A program made the position numbers and the translations under genes. Of a stretch of DNA of 64,000 nt, positions 1-8,406 are shown piece by piece. The stretch is from JACVRW01 sp963751105 (GTDB lineage Bacteria > Actinomycetota > Thermoleophilia > Solirubrobacterales > Thermoleophilaceae), in the NCBI GenBank assembly GCA_963751105.1, contig CAVVTG010000001.1:682001-746000 (forward strand), read 5' to 3'. How positions within the stretch are numbered: position 1 is the first letter of the stretch; each line of letters starts with the position of its first letter. The notes under the pieces are model-generated. The model had not been told where the DNA came from, searched no databases, and was given only the letters and a program-made list of their open reading frames with translations.

Positions 1-1235
1 AGGCCGAGCGCGCCGCCCACCTGCTGCGAGGTGTTGATGAGACCTGAGGCCAGCCCCGCCTCGTCGGGCTTGACGTTCGTCACCGCCGCGATGGTCACCG
101 GCACGAACGAGAGGCCCAGGCCGATGGCCGCCAGCATCGAGGGGAACAGCACGTCCCCGACATAGCTGCCGCCGGGCGCGCTCACCTGGCCGAACCACAA
201 CAGGCCGGCGGCCACGAACAGCAGCCCGGCTACGAGGGTGGGCTTGAAGCCCACGCGCGTCACCAGCTGCGAGGCCAGCCCGGCCGACACGATGATCAGC
301 CCGGCCAGCGGCAGGTAGGCGAGGCCGGCCTTGAGCGGTTCGTAGCCCAGCACCTGCTGCATGTAGAGCGAGATGAAGAAGAACATCGAGAACAGCGACA
401 TGCCGAGCAGCAGCCCGATGACGTTGGCCCCGCGCAGCGTGCGCAGCCGGAAGATCGAGAAGGGCATGAGCGGATGGCGCGTACGCGACTCGATCACCAG
501 GAACGCGGCCAGCAGCGCCAGCGCGATGCCGCCCAGCACGAGGGTCTGGGTGGAGCCCCAGCCGGCGTCGTTGGCGTCGACCAGGGTGTAGACGAGCAGG
601 GCGAGACCGGCCGTGACCGACACCGCGCCGGCGATGTCGAACGAGGCGCGGGACTCGTCGCGGCTGTCCTCGAGCAGGCGCGGCGCCAGCAGCGCGGCCG
701 CGATTCCGATCGGGGTGTTGACGAACAGGACCCACTCCCAGCCGAGCGTCTCGGTGAGGATGCCGCCGAGCAGCACGCCCGCGGCTCCGCCGGAGCCGGC
801 CACCGCTCCCCACACGCCCAACGCCTTGTTGCGCTCGGCGCCCTCGGAGAAGGTGGTGGTGACGATGGCCAGCGCGGCCGGCGAGATCAGCGCCGCGCCG
901 AGTCCCTGGACGGCGCGGGCGGCGATCAGCCAGATGTCGCTCTGAGCGAGACCGCCGACCAGGGAGGCCGCCGCGAACAGCCACATGCCCCAGATGAACA
1001 TGCGCCGCCGGCCCAGGAGGTCGGCCAGGCGGCCACCGAGCAGCAGGAAGCCGCCGAAGAAGAGGGTGTAGGAGTTGATGACCCACGACAGGTCGCCCTG
1101 GGCGAAGTCGAGGTCCTCGCCGATCGAGGGCAGGGCGACGTTGACGATCGAGGCGTCGAGCACGACCACGAACTGAGCCATGGCCAGCAGGGCGAGGGCC
1201 AGGTTCTTCGCGCGAGCTGTATCGGTGGAATTCAA
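1..1235 (-). CDS. DHA2-family MFS drug efflux transporter (partial, C-terminus off the window)
   Basis: Proton-driven multidrug exporter of the inner membrane, read leftwards and cut by the window edge after about 411 codons. The N-terminus reads MNSTDTARAKNLALALLAMAQ, followed by VVVLDASIVNVALPSIGEDL (TM1 of the DHA2/EmrB-QacA group). The MFS motif A is GGRLADLLGRRRMF, and the motif C-like segment GAVAGSGGAAGVLLGG lies in TM5. The start is TTG at 1235, preceded by a GAGGA Shine-Dalgarno sequence 7 nt upstream. A later start would remove TM1. It is divergent from a TetR gene across about 90 bp that hold two operator-like palindromes, so I infer TetR-controlled efflux. The substrate cannot be read from sequence. 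Confidence 0.93.
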   Translation of the reverse strand, partial: MNSTDTARAKNLALALLAMAQFVVVLDASIVNVALPSIGEDLDFAQGDLSWVINSYTLFFGGFLLLGGRLADLLGRRRMFIWGMWLFAAASLVGGLAQSDIWLIAARAVQGLGAALISPAALAIVTTTFSEGAERNKALGVWGAVAGSGGAAGVLLGGILTETLGWEWVLFVNTPIGIAAALLAPRLLEDSRDESRASFDIAGAVSVTAGLALLVYTLVDANDAGWGSTQTLVLGGIALALLAAFLVIESRTRHPLMPFSIFRLRTLRGANVIGLLLGMSLFSMFFFISLYMQQVLGYEPLKAGLAYLPLAGLIIVSAGLASQLVTRVGFKPTLVAGLLFVAAGLLWFGQVSAPGGSYVGDVLFPSMLAAIGLGLSFVPVTIAAVTNVKPDEAGLASGLINTSQQVGGALG

Positions 1236-1253
1236 GTGTTGTTCCTCACAAAG

Positions 1254-1295
1254 CGGAATCTACGTTCCGGTTACCATACGGAATTGAGGTTCCGT
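1254..1295. promoter_or_regulatory. Double TetR-type operator, CGGAA-N6-TTCCG twice
   Basis: There are two inverted repeats with identical arms: CGGAA-TCTACG-TTCCG at 1254-1269 and ACGGAA-TTGAGG-TTCCGT at 1278-1295. Their centres are 25 bp apart. They sit between the divergent efflux and tetR genes. A TAGATT -10 for the efflux gene (minus strand, 1257-1262) lies inside the first site. The second site occupies the expected -35 area of tetR. Binding by the adjacent TetR is inferred. Confidence 0.75.
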
Positions 1296-1312
1296 TTGTC
1301 AACCCGCGGCAT

Positions 1313-1318
1313 TAGGAT
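1313..1318 (+). promoter_or_regulatory. -10 element (TAGGAT) of tetR, leaderless start
   Basis: TAGGAT ends exactly 7 nt before the ATG at 1325, so the transcript would begin at or next to the start codon. No Shine-Dalgarno sequence is visible. The same arrangement recurs before many genes in this window. Confidence 0.5.
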
Positions 1319-1324
1319 CACTCC

Positions 1325-1930
1325 ATGACGACTACGGATGCGACCGCCGGACCGGCCCAGCGCAGCATGCGCGCGGACGCCCGCCGCAACCGCGATCGCA
1401 TCCTGGCCGCGGCTCGCGACGCCTTTGCCGAGTACGGCGCCGAAACCCAGATGGACGACATCGCGCGCCGCGCGGAGGTCGGCGTCGGCACCCTGTACCG
1501 CCACTTCCCGACCAAGGACGCCCTGACCGCCGAGCTGGTGAAGATCAAGCTGGCCGCCTTCGCGGCCCTCGCGCGCGAGAAGTTTGAAACCGACGAGCGG
1601 CCGTTCGAGTCGTTCGCGGATCTGCTGCGCGAGCACGCCGAGGTGATGCAGGCCGACGCCTCGCAGCAGCGCATGATCTTTGCCCTTACCCGCAAGTCGA
1701 TGCAGCAGATAGCCCCCACGGCGACGGAGCTGCGGGACGCGATGCAGCAGATCCTCGACCGGGCGCAGGCCGCCGGCGAGGTGCGGCCCGACCTGACCGT
1801 GGACGACGTGCGCACCCTCACGTGCGGCCTCGGGAGCATGATGGCGGCGGACGCCATGGGCGTGATGCGCTACGACTGGCGCCGCGCGCTCGGCTTCTGG
1901 CTCGACGGCATTAGGGCCAAGTCCGCGTAG
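1325..1930 (+). CDS. TetR/AcrR family transcriptional regulator
   Basis: A 201-aa one-component repressor. The N-terminal helix-turn-helix lies at roughly residues 20-66 (RDRILAAARDAFAEYG, then MDDIARRAEVGVGTLYRHFP). The C-terminal half is a helical ligand-binding domain of the size usual for the family. It is divergent from the DHA2 exporter and faces two CGGAA-N6-TTCCG palindromes, so it probably represses both the pump and itself until a drug-like ligand binds. The next gene starts 18 bp downstream on the same strand but looks functionally unrelated. Family assignment is firm; target and ligand are inferred. Confidence 0.93.
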   Translation: MTTTDATAGPAQRSMRADARRNRDRILAAARDAFAEYGAETQMDDIARRAEVGVGTLYRHFPTKDALTAELVKIKLAAFAALAREKFETDERPFESFADLLREHAEVMQADASQQRMIFALTRKSMQQIAPTATELRDAMQQILDRAQAAGEVRPDLTVDDVRTLTCGLGSMMAADAMGVMRYDWRRALGFWLDGIRAKSA

Positions 1931-1948
1931 CTATCGTGAGCCGCCCCG

Positions 1949-3478
1949 ATGCGGCGCTCGCTCTCGCTCCTCGCTCTGCCCGTGTGCCTGCTGGCCGTGG
2001 TCCTGCCCGGGTGCGGCGGGGACGACGAGAGCTCCGGCCCGCTCGACGCCGGACTCGCGTACGTGCCCGCCGACTCTCCGTTCGCCTTCGCCGTCGACAC
2101 GGACCTCGAGGGCGACCAGTACAAGGCGCTCGACTCGATCCTGGCCAAGTTTCCCTTCGGTGACAGGACGATCGCCGAGCTCGTGGCCGAGCAGCTCGCC
2201 GGCGCCGACAGCGACGTCGACTTCGAGCAGGACGTCAGGCCGATCCTGGGCAACACCGCCGTGGTGGGCGCCACCGACGTCGCCTCCTTCCTCGAGGCCG
2301 GCAACGACGAGAGCTTCGTGGCCGCCCTTCAGACCGACGACCAAGAGGCGCTCGACAACCTGATCGAGAAGTCCGGCGCCCGGGAGGCCGGCGAGACGGC
2401 CGGGGCCACCAAGTACGAGGACGGCGGCTCCGTGTTCGCCGTGGACGGCGACATGGTGGTGCTGGCCAACTCCGAGCAGTCGCTCGACCGTGCGCTCGAG
2501 CGGGCCGACGGAGACGAGCGCCTCACACAGGACCAGTTCGAGGCCGCCTTCGACACGAACCCGAACGCGGCCCTGGCCGGCGTCTACGCGAACCTCCAGG
2601 ACCTGATCGCCTCGAGCCCCGGCGGGCGCACTGCGGCACAGCGGATTCCGTGGGTGGGCGCCCTGCGCACCCTGGGCGTGACGATGGAGGCGTCCGGCGA
2701 CGGGGTGGCCGCCGACTTTGTGGCCCGCACCGAGGCCGAGGGCCTCCGCGAGGAGGACCTTCCCATGGCCGCGGGCGACAGCTCGCCGCCGGTGATCGCC
2801 CGTCCCGGCGAGCTCGGCCTCGGGCTGCGTGACCTCGGCCAGGTGATCCGGTTCGCCGAGACGGCCGGTCAGTCGATCGACCCTTCCGGCTTCGGCGACT
2901 ACGAGCAGGCCAAGCAGACGCTCGACAGCCGGCTGGGGATCAGCATCGACGACGACCTGATCGGTCAGCTCGACGGCGACGTGTCCGCCAGCGTCGCGCT
3001 CGACGGCAAGTTCGCCGTGCGGGCGGAGCTCCGGAACGCCGGCGCCTTCGAGCGGACGCTGACCAAGATCGTCGAGGTGTTGCCCACCTTCCTCGAAGGC
3101 GCGGGAGCGAGCGGGCTGTCGGTGAAGGAGCCGAGCGGGGGTGATGCCTTCTACCGGCTGACCGGGTCGGAGGGCGAGGTCGCGGCCTTTGGCGTGGCCG
3201 ACGGCTCCTTCGTGGTGGCGAGTGACACGGAGCGGGCCGGCGAGATCGCGCTGGACGATCCGGAGCAGGTGGACGGAGCGCGCGGGGCGCTGGCCGCGAC
3301 CGCGGACGCGCAGGCACTGGTCAGCGGGGTGATCGAGCAGCTTGGACCGGCCTTCGGGTTGAGTGGTCTCCAGGGCTTCGGCGCGCAGCTGTTCACCGGC
3401 CCGCTCGAGGACCTCGACGGATCGATGTCGATCGAGACCGACGGTCTACGCGGGCGTCTGACGCTAGGCGTCGAGTAG
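1949..3478 (+). CDS. DUF3352-type lipoprotein
   Basis: A 509-aa exported protein. The signal peptide MRRSLSLLALPVCLLAVVLPG ends in the lipobox LPGC (Cys22), followed by a GGDDESS linker, so it should be lipid-anchored outside the membrane. The body repeats a pattern of short alpha/beta units, such as ALDSILAKFP, DGDMVVLANSEQSLDRALE and VADGSFVVASDTERAGEIAL, as in DUF3352 proteins of actinobacteria. Function is unknown. A second copy of the same family lies at 45066-46589, with similar length and the matching segment ALDTLVAKFP. Its 3' end overlaps the convergent M23 peptidase by 15 bp. Confidence 0.8.
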   Translation: MRRSLSLLALPVCLLAVVLPGCGGDDESSGPLDAGLAYVPADSPFAFAVDTDLEGDQYKALDSILAKFPFGDRTIAELVAEQLAGADSDVDFEQDVRPILGNTAVVGATDVASFLEAGNDESFVAALQTDDQEALDNLIEKSGAREAGETAGATKYEDGGSVFAVDGDMVVLANSEQSLDRALERADGDERLTQDQFEAAFDTNPNAALAGVYANLQDLIASSPGGRTAAQRIPWVGALRTLGVTMEASGDGVAADFVARTEAEGLREEDLPMAAGDSSPPVIARPGELGLGLRDLGQVIRFAETAGQSIDPSGFGDYEQAKQTLDSRLGISIDDDLIGQLDGDVSASVALDGKFAVRAELRNAGAFERTLTKIVEVLPTFLEGAGASGLSVKEPSGGDAFYRLTGSEGEVAAFGVADGSFVVASDTERAGEIALDDPEQVDGARGALAATADAQALVSGVIEQLGPAFGLSGLQGFGAQLFTGPLEDLDGSMSIETDGLRGRLTLGVE

Positions 3479-4168
3479 GCCGGCCCACTCGCGCAGGAGC
3501 GGCAGCGGATCGATCGGCTGCCCGCCGTCGTACCAGCCGCCGACCCAGATCTCGAAGTGAAGATGTGCGCCGGACGAGCTTCCGGTGTTGCCCACCTGCG
3601 CGAACGGCTGTCCCGCAGCCAGCTGCTGGCCCGCCGCGACGGTGATCGAGCCCCGACGCAGGTGCATGAACACGTAGTCGCGATTCTCGCCGTCGCCGTC
3701 CAGGACGACATACCAGCCCGCGCCGTTGCGCTGGTAGCGCACGAACTCCACGCTCGCGGCCCACGGCGCCACCACCGGCGTGCCTTCGGCGGCCGCCAGG
3801 TCCTGGCCCTGGTGGCGGTGGCCGGTGCGGCGAGCGCCGAACAGGGAATCCTTGCCGCCGAAGTCGTAGAGGCCGGCAACCGGGAAGTGGTGACCGGTCT
3901 CGACGGTCGGAGGCGGAGCCGGCTTGACGATGGGGCGCCTGCGGGTCTTGCGCCTGCGGGTCTTGCGCTTGGCCACCCGGCGCTTCGCGACCTTGCGCTT
4001 TACCGGCGCCGGCGTCGAGTCGCCCGCCGTGACGCCCCCGGCGGCGGTGTCCGCGGGCGCGGCGGTGCCGCCCGTGCCGGTCTGGGCCTGAGCCGCCCCC
4101 GGCGCCACGGCCGTGAGCGCCGCAATGCACAGCAGGAGAATGCTTCGCCGGAGTCGCACGCCAGCCAT
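3464..4168 (-). CDS. Secreted M23-family peptidase (LytM/peptidoglycan hydrolase)
   Basis: A 234-aa exported zinc metallopeptidase expected to cut peptidoglycan cross-bridges. The signal peptide spans about residues 1-28 and ends in AQA. A low-complexity Thr/Ala/Gly stretch follows, then a strongly basic linker at residues 57-82 (KRKVAKRRVAKRKTRRRKTR) that would bind anionic cell wall. The M23 domain at about 93-225 carries the metal and catalytic motifs HQGQD (His119, Asp123) and HLHFE (202-206). The linker is encoded partly by a perfect 15-bp tandem duplication at 3936-3965. Its 3' end overlaps the convergent lipoprotein gene. Family is firm; substrate specificity is inferred. Confidence 0.9.
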   Translation of the reverse strand: MAGVRLRRSILLLCIAALTAVAPGAAQAQTGTGGTAAPADTAAGGVTAGDSTPAPVKRKVAKRRVAKRKTRRRKTRRRPIVKPAPPPTVETGHHFPVAGLYDFGGKDSLFGARRTGHRHQGQDLAAAEGTPVVAPWAASVEFVRYQRNGAGWYVVLDGDGENRDYVFMHLRRGSITVAAGQQLAAGQPFAQVGNTGSSSGAHLHFEIWVGGWYDGGQPIDPLPLLREWAGLLDA

Positions 4169-4240
4169 CGCATCGGGATGTTTCCGGCGACCTTTAGATC
4201 CGGGAAGGATCTCCTGCTCGCTGCAACCGATCCTGCAGCG

Positions 4241-6511
4241 TCAGGCGGCCGCCATACGCGACAGCAGCTCGATCGCGCCGCGCTTGTTGAGCGGCTCGTT
4301 GAGGTTGCCGCACTTGGGCGACTGCACGCACGACGGGCAGCCGGACCGGCAGGGACATTCCGAGATCAGCCGCAGCGCGTCGCCGACCAGGCCCTCGAAG
4401 CGCTCGTATCCGGCGCGGGTGATTCCCACCCCGCCGGGATGTCCGTCGTAGATGAAGATCGTGGGCCGGCCGGTCTGCTGGTGGTAGGCGGTGGACAGGC
4501 CGCCGATGTCCCAGCGGTCGCACATCGCGATCAGCGGCAGCACCGCGATCTGACCGTGCTCGGCCGCGTGCAGCGAGCCCTGGAGCACGTCGAGGGGAAA
4601 ATCGTCACGCAGGAAGGGCTCGGGAAGCTCGTACCAGAGCGCCTGGGTCACGAACTCCTGCTCCGGCAGGTCGAGCGCGAGCAGGTCGATGACCGAGTGG
4701 TCCGACAGGTGCTTCTTCTGGTAGGCCACCACCTGCTCGGTGACCGACACGATCCCGAACGAGAGCGCCACCCCGCCGGTCTCGCGTCGCTCGCGCACCT
4801 GCTCGATGTAGGTCTCCGACTCCCGCTTGGGCTGGGTGTACCAGTTGCCCTCGAAGCGCCGGACCACCGCCCGGCGCTGAGACAGGTCGAGATCCTCGAC
4901 CTCGTAGGACGCGCCCATGTGCAGGTAGATCGCTCCGGGATGGACGGCCGAGTGGGCGCGCGCGCTCTCCACGCTGCCGATCACCTCACCGCCCTCGGCC
5001 TCCACGATCGCCACCGAGTCCGCCGAGGCCGATCGCAGCGCGATCCCCGCCGCCGGGTAGCCGTCGCCGCGTGGCAGGTAGCGCCCGCCGCGCTCGCGCA
5101 GCCGGCCCTGCTTGACCAGGCGCTGAGCGTGGTCCTCCCAGCGGGGACCGAACACCTCCGCGTCCTCGGGCGTCAACGGCAGCTCATAGGCCGCGGCGGC
5201 CAGGTGGGCCAGGTGGATCTCCTCCGACTCGTGATCGAGGATCGCCCGTTCCACGGGTCGCTCCAGGAACTCGTCGGGGTGACGGCAGAAGAACTGGTCG
5301 AGCGCGTCCTCGCCGGCCACGTACATCGCCAGCCCCGCCCGCCGGCGCCCCGCCCGCCCCCACATCTGCCGCAGGCTGGCCACGGTGCCGGGGAAGGTCA
5401 CGCACAGCGCGGCGTCGAGCTCACCCACGTCGATGCCGAGCTCGAGCGCGCTGGTGGCCACCACGGCCAGCAGCTCGCCCTCCGAGAGCCGGCGCTCGAT
5501 CTCGCGCCGCTGCATGGGCGTGTAGCCGGCGCGATAGGGAGCGATCCGCTCGGCCAGGTCGGCACGGCCCGCCTCCTCCAGCCGCGCGCGGGCGAAGCGC
5601 TGAATCAGCTCCACTCCGCGGCGTGACTTCAGGAAGCAGATCGTGCGCACCTCGCGCTCCACGAGCTCGGCCAGCAGGCCCGCCGCCTCGGACAGCGAGG
5701 AGGCCCGCTTGCCCAGCCGCTCGTCCACGAGCGGTGGGTTCCACATCGCGATCTGGCGCTGCGCGCGCGGAGCGCCGTCGCGGTCGACCAGCTCGACCTC
5801 CACTCCGGTGAGCTCCTCGGCGAGCTCCCTCGGGTTGGCGATGGTCGCGCTGGTGAGCACGAAGCGGGGCTCCGCTCCGTAGGCCCTGGCCAGACGGCGC
5901 AGGCGCCTCAGTACGTTGGCCACGTGCGAGCCGAACACGCCGCGGTAGACGTGCGCCTCGTCCACCACCACCCAGGCGAGATTGGCCAGCACGTCCCCCC
6001 ACGAGCGGTGGTTGGGCAGCACGCCCACGTGGAGCATGTCCGGGTTTGTCAGGATGAGATTCGAGCGCCCACGGATGGCGCGCCGCTCCTCGCGCGGGGT
6101 GTCGCCGTCGTAGATCGCGTGGCGCAGGAACCGGCCTCCGATCCGGGCCAGCGCGCGGGCCTGGTCCTGGGCCAGGGCCTTGGTTGGGTAGAGATAGAAG
6201 GCGCGGGCGGACAGGTCCGTGGCGAGGGTGTCGAGCACCGGCAGGTTGAACGCGAGCGACTTGCCGCTGGCCGTGCCGGTGGTGACCATGGTGTGGCCTC
6301 GCCGGGCGGCCTCCCAGGCGTCGGCCTGGTGGGCGTAGAGCGCCTCGATGCCGGCCGCGGCCAGCGATTCCGCCAGCGCCGGGTGCAGGTTCGCCGGCAG
6401 CTCCTCGAGGAGCGCCGCCTGTTCTCTTTCGGCTGACGTTGCGACGAGCTCCTCGTCGCGGCCCTTCTCAAGGACCCCATCCCAGGGGTACGAGGTCTCG
6501 ATGCGGGCCAC
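4241..6511 (-). CDS. DEAD/DEAH-box helicase with C-terminal DUF1998 (YprA/MrfA/SftH type)
   Basis: A 756-aa superfamily-2 helicase. Walker A is GTASGKS (79-85), Walker B/DEAH is VVVDEAHVY (181-189), motif III is LTSATIANP, and the helicase C domain contains SALELGIDVGELDAAL and the motif VI segment QMWGRAGRRRAG. The C-terminal DUF1998 region has a cysteine cluster, CPCRSGCPSCVQSPKCGN, which is a predicted zinc site. Homologues include B. subtilis MrfA, implicated in mitomycin-type DNA repair, and mycobacterial SftH, so a role in repair or remodelling is inferred. The start is GTG at 6511 with a TACCAT -10 ending 9 nt upstream (minus strand, 6520-6525). Confidence 0.92.
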   Translation of the reverse strand: MARIETSYPWDGVLEKGRDEELVATSAEREQAALLEELPANLHPALAESLAAAGIEALYAHQADAWEAARRGHTMVTTGTASGKSLAFNLPVLDTLATDLSARAFYLYPTKALAQDQARALARIGGRFLRHAIYDGDTPREERRAIRGRSNLILTNPDMLHVGVLPNHRSWGDVLANLAWVVVDEAHVYRGVFGSHVANVLRRLRRLARAYGAEPRFVLTSATIANPRELAEELTGVEVELVDRDGAPRAQRQIAMWNPPLVDERLGKRASSLSEAAGLLAELVEREVRTICFLKSRRGVELIQRFARARLEEAGRADLAERIAPYRAGYTPMQRREIERRLSEGELLAVVATSALELGIDVGELDAALCVTFPGTVASLRQMWGRAGRRRAGLAMYVAGEDALDQFFCRHPDEFLERPVERAILDHESEEIHLAHLAAAAYELPLTPEDAEVFGPRWEDHAQRLVKQGRLRERGGRYLPRGDGYPAAGIALRSASADSVAIVEAEGGEVIGSVESARAHSAVHPGAIYLHMGASYEVEDLDLSQRRAVVRRFEGNWYTQPKRESETYIEQVRERRETGGVALSFGIVSVTEQVVAYQKKHLSDHSVIDLLALDLPEQEFVTQALWYELPEPFLRDDFPLDVLQGSLHAAEHGQIAVLPLIAMCDRWDIGGLSTAYHQQTGRPTIFIYDGHPGGVGITRAGYERFEGLVGDALRLISECPCRSGCPSCVQSPKCGNLNEPLNKRGAIELLSRMAAA

Positions 6512-6539
6512 CCCCTGCCATGGTACGCGCCGTCACCTC

Positions 6540-7316
6540 ATGCCCATCCGCTGCGTCTACACCGACCTCGACGGGACCCTGCTCGGCCGCGGCGCCTCGC
6601 TGTTCAGGACCGCGGAGGGAGACTTCACGCTGCTGGCCGCCCGGGCCCTCGAGGCGCTGCACCGCGCCGGCGCGGAGGTGGTCCTCAAGTCCGGCCGCCG
6701 CCGGGCCCAGGTCATGGAGGACGCCCGGCTGCTCGGGCAGAGCGCGTACATCTTCGAGGTCGGCTCCGGCCTGGTGATCGACGGCGAGGTGACCTTCCTG
6801 ACCGGGGACTGGCGGCCGCGCGAGGGCGAGACGATCCACCAGCAGATCGCGGCCACCGGCGCACCCGATCTCCTGCTGCGCCACTACGAGGGACGGCTCG
6901 AGCCCCACACGCCCTGGGCTCACGACCGCGAGGTCTCACATCTGTTTCGTGGCTCGATCGATGCGCTCGAGGCCAACGAGCTGCTGGCCGCCGAGGGCCA
7001 CGACGGCCTGCGGCTCGTGGACAACGGCGAGATCGGGCCGCAGCTGCACGGCTTTCATCTGATTCCCGCGGGCACCTCGAAGGCCGCGGCCGTGGCGGCG
7101 CACATGCGCGCCCGCGGGTATGCGCCGGGCGACTGCATCGCCATCGGCGACTCGCGCGAGGATCTCGACGTGGCGGCCACCGTGGGCCGCTTCTTCCTCG
7201 TGGCCAACGCAGCCGCCGGAGACACGAGCGCCCATCCGAACGTCGAGCGCACCGAGGCCGCCATGAGCGAGGGCTTCTACGAGGCCGTGATCAAGGCGCT
7301 GGCCGAGTCGCGGTGA
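6540..7316 (+). CDS. HAD-superfamily hydrolase (Cof/SPP/MPGP-like phosphatase)
   Basis: A 258-aa cytoplasmic phosphatase. All four HAD motifs are visible: YTDLDGTLLG (nucleophile Asp9, general acid Asp11), VLKSGRRRAQ (motif II Ser), the motif III lysine in PAGTSKAAAV, and IAIGDSREDLDVA (metal-binding Asp residues). The large cap between motifs II and III, together with the overall size, suits the type IIB branch that includes sucrose-phosphate and mannosyl-3-phosphoglycerate phosphatases. The start is the ATG at 6540, because MPIRCVYTDLDGT places motif I at the usual distance from the N-terminus. It is divergent from the helicase, with 28 bp between starts. The substrate is unknown. Confidence 0.88.
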   Translation: MPIRCVYTDLDGTLLGRGASLFRTAEGDFTLLAARALEALHRAGAEVVLKSGRRRAQVMEDARLLGQSAYIFEVGSGLVIDGEVTFLTGDWRPREGETIHQQIAATGAPDLLLRHYEGRLEPHTPWAHDREVSHLFRGSIDALEANELLAAEGHDGLRLVDNGEIGPQLHGFHLIPAGTSKAAAVAAHMRARGYAPGDCIAIGDSREDLDVAATVGRFFLVANAAAGDTSAHPNVERTEAAMSEGFYEAVIKALAESR

Positions 7317-7345
7317 AAGTGCTGGCGCGAACTCGTAACCGAAGT

Positions 7346-7424
7346 TACAATCAGGGAACTACCGCGGCGGCCCAGCGCCGTCGCACGGGTGAGGCAGCAC
7401 GGGCGCCCCTCGCGGGGCGCCCGT
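7346..7424 (+). ncRNA. Possible small RNA or 3' element between convergent genes (weak)
   Basis: A consensus-like -10, TACAAT, lies at 7346-7351, immediately after the small palindrome GTAAC-CGAA-GTTAC (7335-7348). The about 70 bp that follow are highly structured and end in an 11-bp perfect hairpin. No open frame explains the conservation-like structure, but no convincing -35 is seen. It could equally be just the 3' region of the HAD gene. No known RNA family is recognised. Confidence 0.2.
7399..7424. terminator. Bidirectional terminator-like hairpin
   Basis: The perfect 11-bp stem is ACGGGCGCCCC, loop TCGC, GGGGCGCCCGT. It sits between the convergent HAD phosphatase and glycerate kinase genes. 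There is no T-tract, which is common for GC-rich actinobacteria. This is the only convergent gene junction in the window with room for such an element. Confidence 0.7.
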
Positions 7425-7440
7425 CGCAATCGACGGGCCT

Positions 7441-8406
7441 CTAGGCCACCAGCGCCCGGCCGGCAGCGCGCAGCTGCTCCAGATCGGTGGCCTCCGCGAC
7501 GGAGGCCAGGTCGATGATTCGTTGATCGAAGGGATCGAGCTCGTTGCGTCCCACCACGGCGTGGCAGGCCACGCCGGCCTGCCGGCAGCGGGTGGCCACC
7601 TCGCCGACGATCTTGCCCTGGAGGGTCTGGTTGTCGATCCGCCCCTCGCCGGTCACGACGAAGGCCGAGCCCTTCATCGTGTCGTTGAAGCCGATGGCGT
7701 CGAGGACGTAGCTCGCGCCGTGAGCCAGGTTGGCGCCGTAGCGCCCCCAGAGCCCGCCCGACAGCCCTCCGGCGGCTCCGGTCATCTCCTCGCCCCGGGG
7801 GTCGCGTTCGAACGTCTGGGCCAGCTCGTCCAGCCGCTTCTCCAGCCGGGTCACGAGCTCGGGATCGGCGCCCTTCTGCGGACCGAACACGCTCGGCGCC
7901 TTCTCGAACGGCGTGCGCACGTCGCAGAGCACGTCCAGCCGGACGCTCACGCCGGCCTCGTCGAGAGCCTCGAGCGCGCCGGCGCCGCCGTCGGAGGTGG
8001 CCGAGCCGCCCACGGTCACGATCACGTGATCAGCCCCCGCGTTCGCGGCGGCCGCGATCAGCTCCCCGGTGCCGCGGGTGGACGCGGCCCAGGCGTCGCG
8101 CTCCTCCTCGGCCACGAGGCCCAGCCCGCTGGCCTGGGCGGTCTCCACCACCGCGCTGCCGTCCGGCAGGAGGGCAAAGCGCGCCTCGATCTGCCGGCCG
8201 AGCGGGTCGGACACCGTCCGCGTGATCACCTCGCCGCCGAGCGCGGTGACCAGCACCTCCATCGTGCCCTCGCCGCCGTCGGCCACGGGCAGCTCCACGG
8301 TCTCCCGGCCCGCGTCGGCCAGACCCTCGGCGATCGCGGCGGCCACCTCCCGGGCCGAGAACGTGCCCTTGAACGAGTCGGGGGCCACGAGCACAGGCAG
8401 CGTCAC
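7441..8406 (-). CDS. glxK: Glycerate kinase (GlxK/GarK family)
   Basis: A 321-aa cytoplasmic kinase phosphorylating D-glycerate to phosphoglycerate (2- or 3-product cannot be decided here), linking glyoxylate/glycerate catabolism to glycolysis. Family signatures are PDSFKGTFSAREVA at the N-terminus, PVADGGEGTMEVL, VTVGGSATSDGGAGALEAL and VVTGEGRIDNQTLQGK near the C-terminus. It is shorter than the usual 370-380 aa, with apparent losses in the middle. The GTG start overlaps the stop of the upstream macrodomain gene in a GTGA arrangement, so the two are co-translated. It ends at the terminator-like hairpin shared with the HAD gene. Confidence 0.9.
   Translation of the reverse strand: MTLPVLVAPDSFKGTFSAREVAAAIAEGLADAGRETVELPVADGGEGTMEVLVTALGGEVITRTVSDPLGRQIEARFALLPDGSAVVETAQASGLGLVAEEERDAWAASTRGTGELIAAAANAGADHVIVTVGGSATSDGGAGALEALDEAGVSVRLDVLCDVRTPFEKAPSVFGPQKGADPELVTRLEKRLDELAQTFERDPRGEEMTGAAGGLSGGLWGRYGANLAHGASYVLDAIGFNDTMKGSAFVVTGEGRIDNQTLQGKIVGEVATRCRQAGVACHAVVGRNELDPFDQRIIDLASVAEATDLEQLRAAGRALVA

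Noticed and set aside
3557..5626. A 689-codon plus-strand open frame
   Set aside because: It is antisense to the M23 peptidase and helicase, has no recognisable motif, and its composition is that of a reversed codon frame.
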